Assembly (NCBI GenBank): GCA_949752795.1
Contig: OX457065.1
Location: 558,001-622,000 of the forward strand
Length of the DNA stretch: 64,000 bases
Origin: Hyperoodon ampullatus
Taxonomy: Eukaryota; Chordata; Mammalia; Artiodactyla; Ziphiidae
Direction of reading: 5' to 3'
In this document: piece after piece, positions 49,031-63,449 of the stretch
How positions within the stretch are numbered: the stretch's first letter is position 1
Layout: each line of letters begins with the position of its first letter
Notes under the pieces: model-generated
Seen by the model: only the letters and a program-made list of their open reading frames with translations
What the model was told of the DNA's origin: nothing
Databases searched by the model: none
Position numbers and translations under genes: made by a program

Positions 49031-49705
49031 CTTGGCTGCATGTTTGTGTCCCTCTAAAATTCACATGTTGAAATCCTAACCCCCAAGGTGATGGTATTAG
49101 GAGATGGTGCCTTGAATAGGTGATGAGGTCATGAGAGTGGAGACCCCATGAATGGAATTAGTGGGGGGGGGTTAAATAAATTTATTTACTTATTTATTTA
49201 TTTTTGGCTGCATTGGGTCTTTGCTGCTGTGCAGTGAGCAGGAGCTACTCTTTGTTGCGAAGCGCGAGCTTCTCATTGCGGTGGCGTCTCTTGTTGCGGA
49301 GCACAGGCTCTAGGCACGCGGGCTCAGTAGTTGTGGCATGAGGGCTTCAGTAGTTGTGGCTCACGGGCTTAGTTGCTCCGTGGCATGTGGGATCTTCCCG
49401 GACCAGGGCTCGAACCTGTGTCCCCTGCATTGGTAGGCGGATTCTTAACCACTGCGCCACCAGGGAAGTCCAGAATTAGTGTTCTTATAAAAGAGACCCC
49501 AGAGAGCCCCCTGGCCCCTTCCTCCACGTGAGGACACAGTGAGAAGACACCGTCTGCAGCCAAGAACGAGCTTCGCCAGAACCTGACCATCCTGACACCC
49601 TGATCTCAGACTTCTGTCCTCCAGAGCTGTAGGAAATACATTTCTGCGGTTGAAGCCCCCAGCCTGGTATTTTGCTATGGCAGCCCAAGCAGACTAAGAG
49701 AGTGT
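49031..49705 (+). mobile_element. MLT1-like MaLR LTR inserted in the L1, itself split by a SINE
   Basis: Starts TGTGTCCCTCTAAAATTCAC, with TGTTGAAATCCTAACCCCC, TTATAAAAGAGACCCCAGAG and CCACGTGAGGACACAG, and ends TATGGCAGCCCAAGCAGAC. This is the landmark order of an MLT1/MaLR LTR. A SINE occupies 49162-49471. Confidence 0.82.
49162..49471 (-). mobile_element. CHR-1-type SINE inside the LTR
   Basis: T-rich tail (TTATTTACTTATTTATTTA), body with TCAGTAGTTGTGGC, and reversed head CACCAGGGAAGTCC. GGAATTAGTG and AGAATTAGTG flank it. Confidence 0.93.
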
Positions 49706-50170
49706 CCTTCTGTGCCTGGCTTCTCTCACTGAGCGTCATGTTTTCAAGGCTCATCAACACTGTAGTGAGTGTCAGTGCTTCACTCCTTTTCATGGTTGAG
49801 TAACATTCCATCGTGTGGATGGACCACATTGTGTGTATCTGTTCTCCGTTTACCTGTTGATGGTCATTTGGGTGGTTTCCATCTTTTAGCTGTTGTGAAT
49901 CACGCTGCTATGAAGATGCGTGCACAGGTGTTCGTGTGAACATGTTTTCCTTTCTCTTGGGTTTATATGTAGGAGTGGAATTGCCGGGTCATGTGGTGAC
50001 TCCATGTTTGACACTTTGAGGAACTGCCAGGCTGTTTTCCAAAATGGTGGCACCATTTCACATTCCCACCAGCGGTGTTTGAAGGTTCCAATTTCTCCCC
50101 TTGTTATCGTCTGTCTTTTCAATTCTAGCACCTTAGTGGGAATGAAATGCTATGTCATGGGGGTTCTTTC

Positions 50171-50481
50171 AGCCCGTCAGACCCTCACCCCTTTTATATC
50201 AAGTACTTTGTAACACTCCCCTCACCTGAAATCAGATGCAGAGATAACATAATCTCTCTACACATATAATTTAAGTATAATTATGTATATTGTGTGTATA
50301 TGCAGCTATAGTTACAACAGAGAGGAGAATTCAAGATAAATACGTTTAAATAAAATAATACATAATTTAATAGGTGAGTGTTTGGCTTCAACTACACTAA
50401 GTAATCAGATGCTTGCTTAAATTTTTCTTCAGTTTAGATTTAAGAAAAGGCAGATAACATTCAACTCAACTTTTATATTTA

Positions 50482-50486
<5 letters not shown>
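50171..50486. other. AT-rich unannotated sequence
   Basis: No gene or recognisable repeat. Confidence 0.45.
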
Positions 50487-50532
<46 letters not shown>

Positions 50533-50707
50533 GGTATGTGGGCCTCTCACTGTTGTGGCCTCTCCCGCTGCGGAGCACAGGCCCAACGGCCATGGCTCAC
50601 GGGCCCAGCCGCTCCGCGGCATGTGGGATTCTCCCGGAGCGGGGCACGAACCCGTGTCCCCTGCATCAGCAGGCGGACTCTCAACCACTGCGCCACCAGG
50701 GAAGCCC
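50487..50707 (-). mobile_element. CHR-type SINE with very long poly(T)
   Basis: Poly(T) of more than 40 bases, then GGTATGTGGGCCTCTCACTG, a shortened body and the reversed head CACCAGGGAAGCCC. TAATATTTTT is present on both sides. A long homogeneous tail marks a young insertion. Confidence 0.95.
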
Positions 50708-51479
50708 TAATATTTTTAAATAAGGACAAATAGGAATCTCTCTACATAATTTGAATTACTGTGCTGACAGCAATCCTGGTGTATTTACTGGCAATTCAGA
50801 AACTCTGAGCCCCTTTACCAGGAGATTTGATTTTCCAAAATGTCAGAGAATTCTTGGTAAAGTTCTGAATAACTATGAGAACAAGTTTAGCTAGAATCAC
50901 TTCATTATTTTATTCCTGCAAAACTTAGCGTATCTTAAAGACACACAGAAATAACTTGTGTGTGAAGCAGAACAGAGTCAGATTCTCGGCTCAGAAAATC
51001 ACGGGCAGGTCCTTCTGAGTAATATTCTATCGTGTGGATGGACCACATGGGGGGCACAAGGGGGGCACAGGGCAGCCCTTCCTGCAGGAGGCCTGGAAGC
51101 TCAGGGCACCCCTACAATGTGCCCGAGAACCCCAACCTTTGTGTCGACCACAAAAGCACAATTCCATGTGTGCCGGGGAGAACCCAGCTGACACCAGAGG
51201 CTCCCAAACAGGGACATGTGCCCCCATGTCCAGGGCACAGGAGAGTGCATGGTTTGGAAGGGGTCACTTTGCAGCTGCCCCTGAAACTGGCCAGCCTGGA
51301 GCCCCTGCGTGCAGAGCAGCTCACATGCAGAGGAACCCTGGTGCAGTCCCCTCTTTCTGGGACATTAGATCCTTAAGGCCCCATACATGCAAGACAACTT
51401 AACTTGGCTACAGAGTACTGAGTATAGTTCCCTGTGCTTCTAGTTCACCCAAAGCTCGGTCTCCAAAATTCAATTCAGC
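50708..51479. other. Unannotated sequence
   Basis: No gene or repeat recognised. A WD-free GC-rich stretch at 51030-51380 has frames in several phases without support. Confidence 0.45.
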
Positions 51480-51799
51480 ATTGGTGCATGGATAACGGGT
51501 TTCCGGATCACGAGGGAAGCTGTACAGTATCCATGTAAGAATGGATCATGTTGGAGGTATTATTATAAACTCACCTTTCGTTTACTATGGATACAGACAG
51601 TTCCACACAGAAATCTTTATAATTAGGTGTGTATACTGTTGGAGAAGGGGACCTTTTTCCCTCTATCCCTCCTGAGTTCCTGTGGTTGGACTAATAATAA
51701 AATTGACACAAGACAGATCAACAGGAGAAAAAGAAACAAATTTAATTCCTGCACACACAGGTCTCATAGAAATGGGACCCAAGAAGTAGTCAAAGCAGG

Positions 51800-51877
<78 letters not shown>

Positions 51878-52935
51878 CCTGCAAGAAGATGGAAGGATGT
51901 CAAATGAAACAGGACCCAAAGGAAAAGAATCGATAGCCAAAGCAGGAATAAACAGAACAACCAAAACCTGTAGTGCTGGATTATAACCAAGAGCTTAAAA
52001 TACCTACCCAGGTGTCCACACTGGTAAAAACAAGTGGTTGCGTAGGTTTCTTTTTTAAAATCAGATTGAATAAAAATCTCCTATGCAGAAGAATCCAAGT
52101 ATTTGATGCAGACACTCAGCCATCCATCAAGGAGGTGAAGATAACTCCCTTCTACAGAAGTGTGGGTTGCCCAAACTAAGTTCATCCAAGAGAAGACACA
52201 CAGTATGGACACAGGGAAAAAAGTAACTTCACTGTGGGAAAAGCTGACAAATAATAACTTAGCCAGCAGTCCAAGTACGATTTAACAGTGATAAGTTGCC
52301 TTGACGCCTCTTCCCTTAATAAAAAGTGATGAGGAAGCACCTGACCTCTGTGATCCGCCTCCTCAAAACACATAACCCCAGTCTAATCACAAGAAAAACA
52401 CCAACCTGATCAGTCTTCCTCCACACTGTCAAGGTCATAGAAACAAGGTGAGTCTGAGAAACTGTCAAAGCCCAGAAGAGACTAAACAGACATTACGACT
52501 ACATGTCATGTGGTGCCCTAGATGAGATACTGGAACAGAAAAGGTAGAATAAAGGTAAACTGAATAAAATATGGATTTCTGTTAATAATAAAGTATCAGT
52601 ATTTGTTCACTAGATATGACAATTCTGTAGAATAAGAGAAACATATTGCATCAAACTAAAGATCTAGAGGAAATTGGTGATTTCTTAGTGAAAACACACA
52701 TTAACAAAATGGACCCTAAAATAACAATATATAAGCAGTCCTATTTGTGACCCAGAGACCTCTTTCCTCCTACTGATTCTCCTCTCAATGTTCTGGGGTT
52801 TCCCTTTCCTGGACAGGGAAGGAACAGGGACAGAGCCGTTTGGCAGCTCCTCTAAGATCTGACCCGACCCCGTGTCTTCATGTTCCCCACCCATCCCCAC
52901 CCAACGACGACACCCTGCCAGAGGGAGTCTCAGGA
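51480..52935. repeat. 1.45-kb dispersed segment, copy B
   Basis: Collinear with 29291-30770, with shared landmarks in the same order and orientation. It additionally contains a (TA)n expansion at 51802-51873, absent from copy A. Confidence 0.72.
51802..51873. repeat. (TA)n microsatellite
   Basis: About 36 uninterrupted TA dinucleotides. Such a pure tract is probably polymorphic and error-prone in assemblies. Confidence 0.97.
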
Positions 52936-53274
52936 CTTATTCAACAGCCACTATTTCCACCCACACTCTGCGCGATCCAGCCTTCGCGCCTTATGACTCA
53001 CTCAATACCATTCAGATATACCTACTTGCACTCTCACTGTGTGCATTTAAAAACCGCTATTTACAGATGATGTGTGCAAATCACCAACTTCTCAGATACA
53101 CTCATTTTGCAAAATCCAATTTTTACTCTTTAGAAAGAAAACTTTTTAATTCAACATTCAATCCAGGCACACTCAATGTCTGCAATAAATACTCTATGTA
53201 TATTCATTCTGCTCCATCCAACAGACAATTCTTGCCCGATCACTCTGGGCTAATCAACCACGTCTCACATACAG
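52936..53274. other. Unannotated sequence before the minisatellite
   Basis: AT-rich, without a recognised gene or repeat. Confidence 0.45.
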
Positions 53275-54950
53275 ATGGACCTGGGGTGATCTCATAAATC
53301 ACTCCAGAATGAAAATGCGGCTGATCCCCCACCGCACCCAGAGGGAAACTGGATTGACCACAGACCTCGCATCAAGGTGGAACTGGGCTTACCCCACGTA
53401 TCACCTGAAGGTGGAGCTGGAGCTGATGCAACACCTCTCCCCAGGGTAGAACGGGGGCTTCATCCCACACCTCAAGTCAAGGTGGAACCGCAGTTGATTC
53501 CACACCTCACCTCAGGTAGAACTGAGGTTTAACTCATCTCACCCCAAGTAGAACTCTGGTTGATCTCACATCTCACCTCAGGTGGAACTGGGGTTGATTT
53601 CACACCTCAACTCAGGATGGTGCTGGGGTTGCTGCAAAACCTGACCTCCACGTGAGCTGGAGTTAATCCCACACCTCACCACATGGCAGAGCTGCGCTGA
53701 TCCATCTCCCCTCAGGGTGGAATCTGGGTTAATTCAACACCTCACCTCAGGGAGAATTGGGTTGTTCCCACACCTCACTCAGTGGGAAGCTAGGGCTGAC
53801 TGCACATCTCAGATCAGTGTGGAACTGGGGTTGATTCCACATGTCAAATTGGGTGCAGCTGGGGTTGATCCTGCATCTCATATCAGCGGAGAAATGGGGT
53901 GGATCCCATATCTCACCTCACAAGGAGAGGGGACTGACCCCACCCCTCACCTCAGGTTGGAACTGAAGATGATCCTGCACGTCAGCTCAGGTAGAACAGG
54001 GTTTAGTCTCACAACTCACATCAGGTGGAACTGGGGTCAATCCCACCTCTCACCTAGATACACCCGGGGGTGTTCTCACACCTCAACTCCATGGGGTCTA
54101 GGGTTGACCCTGCATCTCACCTCAGGTAGAACAGGGGTTCATCCCACACCTCCGTCCAGGGTGGAGCTCGTGTGGATCCCACACCTCAACTCAGGGTCAA
54201 CCCGGGCTGTCTCCACACCTCACCAGGGTGAAAAGCTGTGGCCGATCCCACACTTCACCTCAGGATGGAGCTGCAGGTGGTCCCCCACCTCACCCTAGGG
54301 TGGAACTTGAGTCGAGCCCGTGCCTTACCTCAGGTGGGACTGGGGTTGATGCCCCACTTGACCTCTGAACGGAGCTGGAGTTGAGGGCACCCCTCACCAC
54401 ACACTGGTGCTGTGGCCGATCCCACAGCTCACCTCAGTGTGGAAGTAGGGTTGATCCCACACCTCACCTGAGGTTGGAGCTAGAGATGATCCTCCACGTC
54501 ACCTCAGGTAGGACAGGGTTTAATGTCACCATACTCATCTCATGTAGAACTCGGGTTCTTCTCACACCTCACCTCCATGGGGACTAGGGTTGACCGCACA
54601 CCACACCTCAGGTAGAACAGGGGTTCATCCCACACCTCCATCCAGGGTGGAGCTCGTGTGGATCCCACACCTCAACTCAGGTAGAAGTGGAATTGTTTCC
54701 ACGCCTCCCCTCAGGTTGGAGCTAAGGTTTCTCTCACTTTTCTCAACAGGGTAGAGATAGGGTTGAGCCCAAATCTCACCTCAAGGTGGAACTGGGGTTG
54801 ATCCCACCCCTCCCCCCACCGTGGAGCTGGGTTTTATCCCACACCTCACCTCAGGGTGGAACCGGGTTGGATCCTACACCTCGTCTCAGGATGGAGCTGG
54901 GGTTGTTCCCAAGCCTCACCTTAGGAAGGAACTCTCTGTCTCAGCCGCTC
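53275..54950 (+). repeat. About 35-bp minisatellite next to CFAP100
   Basis: Degenerate units of 34-37 bp: GGTGGAACTGGGGTTGATCC followed by CACACCTCACCTCAG. Around 47 units. A larger block is duplicated inside it: 53950-54180 matches 54470-54690, including GGGGTTCATCCCACACCTCC. Unrelated in sequence to the 24-bp array on the left. The frames it produces (for example 53717-54298) reflect periodicity. Confidence 0.92.
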
Positions 54951-55081
54951 ATTGAATTGACCCGCAAAATGGGCTCCTCTCTCATTATTTGCTGATTTGA
55001 ATGACGAATGACGGGAGACTGACATTTTGCTATAGCGTCTGCCTCCTGAAACAGGCCTCGAGGTACCAGAGCGACATAGCT

Positions 55082-55087
55082 TTTATT
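55082..55087 (-). terminator. Polyadenylation signal of CFAP100
   Basis: TTTATT on plus is AATAAA on the coding strand, 117 bases past the stop codon. It implies a short 3' UTR ending near 55060-55070, about 110 bp from the 35-bp minisatellite. Confidence 0.75.
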
Positions 55088-55203
55088 TCACGTGAGACTG
55101 AAGGGACAGCGTGGGAGCGAGGGGCACGGCGCCAGCGCTGGCGTGTCCTGGGGTGTCAGCCCCGCCGCCTCTGCTTCTCCTTAGGCAGCAGGTGGCCCGT
55201 GGG

Positions 55204-58642
<3,439 letters not shown>

Positions 58643-58664
58643 TCACACACACAAAAAAAAGGAA

Positions 58665-59165
58665 AACAAAAACCAGCCTTACTGAGGTATATAATTCACC
58701 ATAAAATTCTTTTCAAGTGTACAATTCAGTTGTTTTTAGTAGAGCTGCAAAGGTGCACAACCATCACCATAATCTAATTTTAGAACATTTTCAGCACCTG
58801 GAGAGAAACCCAGGCGGTCACTCCCACCCTTCCGTCTCCCCTACTTTGTCTCCTGGATATCTCATTAACATGGAGCCACACGACATTTGTCCATTTGTGT
58901 CTGGCTCTTTCATTCAGCATAATGTTTTCAGGTCTGTCCATGTTGTAGCACGTATCGGAGCTTCATTCCTTTCTGTGACCCTGTGGTCCATTCATGACTG
59001 CAAGAGTGAATCATGTGCAGAAAGCACACTTTGCTGATGGGTTCACTCACCACTGGACGTCTGGGTAGTTTCCACCTTTTGGCTCTTGGGAATAATGCTG
59101 CTATGGACATGGACAGGACAGGGCTTTGTGAGGACATGTTTTCAATTCTCTTAGGAATAGGATAG
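58665..59165 (-). mobile_element. Old L1 fragment, antisense
   Basis: TTACTGAGGTATATAATTCACC, CACAACCATCACCATAATC, GTCTGGCTCTTTCATTCAGC, TGGCTCTTGGGAATAATGCTG. Confidence 0.85.
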
Positions 59166-60214
59166 CAACAATCAACTTTTACATGAAATAATATATTGAA
59201 AAATTTTTAAATCTTTCACAATCATGGCAGACACTGACCATTGTATGTTGGGGTTTCTGGAGCAGGAATCCTGGCTCTTAGGGTTGTCGTGGGGCCATCC
59301 TGCATGGGCGGCTGCATGCAAGTCCTGGCCAGAGTGAGCAGGACATTGGCCCCTCAGCCAGCAGTGCCGGGCGGCCTAGAGGTGTCCCTCACCCCTACAG
59401 TGATTTTGTGCCTCTGCCCATTGGTTGATGGAACCTACTGACATTTTCTCGTTTATAGGCCAAGTGCCATGGGCTGCTGCTCCTTTGCCCACTGGGGGCC
59501 ACCGGTCTGTCACATGCACCGCCACAGGGTTACGGGCTTCAGCCTGCCGGTGCCCCCCCAGGCTGCAGCCCCATGGCTGTGGGGCTGAGGCCAGAAGCCT
59601 GAGCATGAGGGATCTTGACCTGGTCTGGCCAGCTCTCCTGGGCTCTCAGAGGCGGATGGCCTGAGAGGCCACATGCAGCTCACACATAACCTCCCCCCGG
59701 GCCCTTGTGGGGTGCACGCAGGTTGCCCAGGACAATAACAGAGGCTGGAACCCCTCCAACCATGAGTGCCCACCACAAGGGCGGGTAGGTTTGGGGTCAG
59801 TGATACATCTCCTAAGGGTACGTGATTGCACTCGGTTCTAGCCTGTTTTGTAAAGCTTCCTCTACATCCAGTGCCTGGACCCACGAGTGACCCTGCAGCC
59901 GGCACCTCTGTTACATGGACCAGGTTGGGGGCTGGGGGGTAATTTTGTTGCTCTATTTCTTCCCCAGGTAATTGGGATAAAATGGTACCTTTTCCCCACT
60001 AAGTTCTCTTTAAATGTAAATTGTTGGGTCACAGGCTTTTCTCTTCCACCAGATCCCACTGGTAAAGGAGAAAAGACTCAGGAAATGCAGGGCATGAGGG
60101 ACACACTGCTCAGTGTCGGTCCTTTCAGACCAGCGTGCACATCACCAGCACATCTGTTAGAAACGCAGGGTCCAGGCCGCACCCAGGACCTGCCCAACTA
60201 GACACTTCACTTAA
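59166..60214. other. Unannotated sequence
   Basis: No CFAP100 exon or other gene is recognised. A short stretch near 60135-60180 (CATCACCAGCACATCTGTTAG) is reminiscent of a MER5-type DNA-transposon relic, not secure. Confidence 0.45.
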
Positions 60215-61130
60215 CAAGATCCCCGGGAACCCTCCTACAGTGTGGGAGAGAATGCAAGCTGCTGCAGCCACTGTGGAGAACAGTGTGGAGGATCCTCAGA
60301 AAGCTAAAAATAGAGCCACCATGTGATCCAGCAAACCCACTCCTGGGCATATATCCAGACAGAAGTCTAATCCAAAGAGATACATGCACCCCATGTTCAT
60401 AGCAGCACTACTCACAATAGCCAAGACATGGAAACAACCTAAGTGTCCACTGACAGATGAATGGATAAAGAAAATGTGTTGCATATATACAATAGAATAC
60501 TACTCGGCCACAAAAAAGAATGTAATAGGACTTCCCTGGTGGTCCAGTGGTTAAGACTCTGTACTTCCAATGCAGGGGGCACGGGTTCAATCCCCGGTCG
60601 GGGAACTAAGATCGCACGTGGCACAGGGTGTGGCCAAAAAGTAAAAAAAAAAAAAAAAAAAAAAGAATAAAATAATGCCATTTGCAGCAACATGGATGCA
60701 ACTAGAGATTATCCTACAAAGTGAAGTAACTCAGAAAGAGAAAGACAAACATATGACATCATTTATATGTGCAATCTAAAATATGACACAAATGATCCTA
60801 TCTACGAAACACAAACAGACTCACAGACAGAGATAAAAGACTAGTGGCTGTCAAGGGGGAGGAGGTTGAGGGAGGGATGGGGTGGGAGTTCGGGGTTAGC
60901 AGATCTAAGCTATTATATATAGAATGGATAAACAACAAGGTCCTGCTGTAGAGCACAGGGAACTATGTTCAGTATTCTGGATAAACCATCATGGAAAGAA
61001 ATATTTAAAAAAAATATATATATATATGTTTGTGTGGCAGAATCACTTTGCTGTGAAGCAGAAATTAACACAACATTGTAAATCAACTATACTTCAATTT
61101 AAAAAAATACTAAAATTAAAAAAAAAAAAA
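60215..61130 (+). mobile_element. L1 3' end, split by a SINE
   Basis: TGGAGAACAGTGTGGAGGATC, CCACTCCTGGGCATATATCC, CATGGAAACAACCTAAGTGTCC, then a 3' UTR ending AATCAACTATACTTCAATTT. A SINE lies at 60530-60665. Confidence 0.9.
60530..60665 (+). mobile_element. Short tRNA-derived SINE
   Basis: GGACTTCCCTGGTGGTCCAG, B-box GGTTCAATCCC, short body and a poly(A) of about 22. AAAAGAATGTAATA and AAAAGAATAAAATA flank it. Confidence 0.92.
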
Positions 61131-61462
61131 GCAAGATCCCTTGGGGAATCCAATGCACAGCATCTGAGGAGCATTTTGCCACCGGAAAAGTGATCACACA
61201 GGGAGGGAACCTATGGGTTGAAAGGGACTTAAAGATACAACTGATTGCAGAGTATTGATCTTATCTGGATTCTAATTCAAATTAATGATTGAAAATCTCC
61301 ATTTATGGATTTTGAATATTCAATATTAAGGATTTCTTTTTTTAATGCTATGATGGTATTGTGGTAAATTTAAAGAGCCCTCATCTTTTTAGAAATATCT
61401 ACTGAAATAGTTAAAGATTAAATGATACACTGCTTGGAATTTCCTTCAAAATAATATGGGAG
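61131..61462. other. AT-rich unannotated sequence
   Basis: No gene or repeat recognised. Confidence 0.45.
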
Positions 61463-61815
61463 GGACTTCCCTGGTGGTGCAGTGGTTAAGAATCTGCCTG
61501 CCAATGCAGGGGACATGGGTTTGAGCCCTGGTCTGGGAAGATCCCACATGCCGCGGAGCAACTAAGCCCATGCACCACAACTACTGTGCCTGCGCTCTAG
61601 AGCCTGCAAGCCACAACTACTGAGCCCGCATGCCACAACTACTGAAGCCCACGCGCCTAGAGCCCATGTTCCGCAACAAGAGAAGCCACCCCAATGAGAA
61701 GCCCATGCACCACAACAAAGAGTAAGCCCTGCTCACTGCAACTAGAGAAAGCCTGCACGCAGTAACGAAGACCTAATATAGCCAAAAATAAACATATAAA
61801 TAAATAAATTTATAA
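61463..61815 (+). mobile_element. CHR-1-type SINE (long form)
   Basis: GGGACTTCCCTGGTGGTGC, B-box GGTTTGAGCCC, repeated CCACAACTACTGA motifs and an AAATAAATAAA-type tail. AATAATATGGGA is present before and after it. Confidence 0.94.
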
Positions 61816-61924
61816 AAATAATATGGGACATAGGGAAGTGGGTGGAGTCTAGGTGAAGGGAGATTGATTGATTACTGGTGAAGCTGCTGATGGGATCCTG
61901 GAGACATTATACCATCCTCTCTAC

Positions 61925-62117
61925 TTTTGAAGATTTTTTTTTTGATGTGGACCATTTTTAAAGTCTTTATTGAATTCGTTAAAATATTGCTTCTGTTTTA
62001 CGTTTTGGTTTTTTGGCTCTGAGGCATGTGGGATCTTAATTCCCTGACCAGGGATCAAACCGGCACCTCCTGCACTGGAAGGTGAAGTCTCAACCACTGG
62101 ACCCACAGGGAAGTCCC
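61925..62117 (-). mobile_element. tRNA-derived SINE, older type
   Basis: AAGTCTTTATTGAATTCGTT, TTTTGGCTCTGAGGCATGTG, B-box reverse GGGATCAAACC and the reversed head CAGGGAAGTCCC. Flanked by CTCTCTACTTTTG on both sides. Confidence 0.93.
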
Positions 62118-62404
62118 ACCTCTCTACTTTTGTATATGTTTATGTGTTTGAAATTTTCTTAGAGCCACTGGGCTGAACTGGAGAAGTTATAATAGGTTTT
62201 TTAGACAGTAACAAGAAAGAGAATCCCTTCATAAATACCTGGGGACATATACTCAGAAAGTTTACTGAACTGGTATTAAAGAGACAGAGAGAGAGAGAGA
62301 GAGAAAAGCAAGCACAACCACATGTGAATAAAGGTCATTCAAAGACCAGGCAAAAGAGAAGGAGTTACCATTGTCCTGCAGAAATAGCAGCAAAAAGAAC
62401 AAAA
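62118..62404. other. Unannotated sequence with a small (GA)n
   Basis: A short pure GA microsatellite lies at about 62280-62304; otherwise nothing recognised. Confidence 0.55.
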
Positions 62405-63027
62405 ATAACATACTTTGAAGTAGGGGAAGATGGTAGGGTAGGAAGCCCCAGGAGTCTACCTACCCGTCCAGACCACTGTTGCACTAGCAGAACTGTGATG
62501 GAGCTTTTCTGTAACTCTGGAGTCTGCTGAGGCCTGCAGTTTCTCGGGGAAGACTCTGATGTAAAACTGTGTTCATTTCTGTCCATTTCAGCACTGAGCA
62601 CAGTTAACAGCTACCTATCCCCCACCTCCATCCCTGTGGCAGCATCCGTGCAGGTGTTCCTGGACCATCTTGCACACAGCTCGCAGGAACCAGGGTGGGC
62701 AAAAAAGACCCTGCCCTCCAAATATGAGGATCTGTGCTTTGATCACTGATTGCTGCTTCTGATTCCCTCTGGTTGACGTGACTTCCAGGGCACTGAAAGG
62801 ACTGGAGCTCTCCCCGCACCCACTGCATTTTTTGCTCCTTTCCCCTTTCGAGAGCCAGACATTAAAGGACAAAGACGTTAAAAAGCAACTGAATATATGG
62901 GAGGAAAATTAGAAAGGGCCACACAAGACAAGGGAAAGTCTCAGAAAAGACCTGAGACCTTAAGTTTACACCTCAGGCTGATTCTCAGCACAAAGATAGT
63001 GTACAACAATCAAGAAAAACAAAACCG

Positions 63028-63229
63028 GCTTCCCTGGTGGTGCAGTGGTTGAGAGTCCACCTGCCGATGCAGGGGACATGGGTTCGTGTCCCGGTCCGGG
63101 AGGATCCCACATGCCGTGGAGCGGCTGGGCCCATGAGCCATGGCTGCTGACCCTGCGCATCCGGAGCCTGTGCTCCGCAACGGGAGAGGCCACAACAGTG
63201 AGAGGCCCACGTACCGAAAAAAAAAACAA
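63028..63229 (+). mobile_element. CHR-type SINE in the older L1
   Basis: GGCTTCCCTGGTGGTGCAG, B-box-like GGTTCGTGTCC, GGAGCGGCTGGGCCCATGAG, and a poly(A) tail. AAAACAAAACC and AAAACAAACC flank it. Confidence 0.93.
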
Positions 63230-63449
63230 ACCAATAAACAATGGCAACAATAAACAGAAAACTCTGGGGAAGAGACAGAATGTGATTTCCAGAGTTAACA
63301 CATTATTAGACTCAAATATTCAGGGTTTACCAAAAACTCACAAGGCACACATAGAAATGAGAAAGTATGGCCCATTTACAGGAAAAACAAGCAAACTGTT
63401 CCTTAAAAAAACATGATGGCAGGTATAATACCAAGACTTTTAAAAAACT

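Larger units (their letters stand above)
48780..50170 (-). mobile_element. L1 3' region, antisense, split by an MLT1 LTR
   Basis: Left arm to about 49030: AATTGTGGTAAGATATACG, CACTTCCTGTCTCTGTGG, ATAAATGGAATCATACAG. Right arm from about 49706: CTTCTCTCACTGAGCGTCATG, AGTGGAATTGCCGGGTCATG, CACATTCCCACCAGCGGTG. Together they are one L1 read on the minus strand. Confidence 0.88.

Noticed and set aside
53717..54298. 193-residue plus-strand frame
   Set aside because: Lies entirely within the 35-bp minisatellite and simply translates its units; not a gene.
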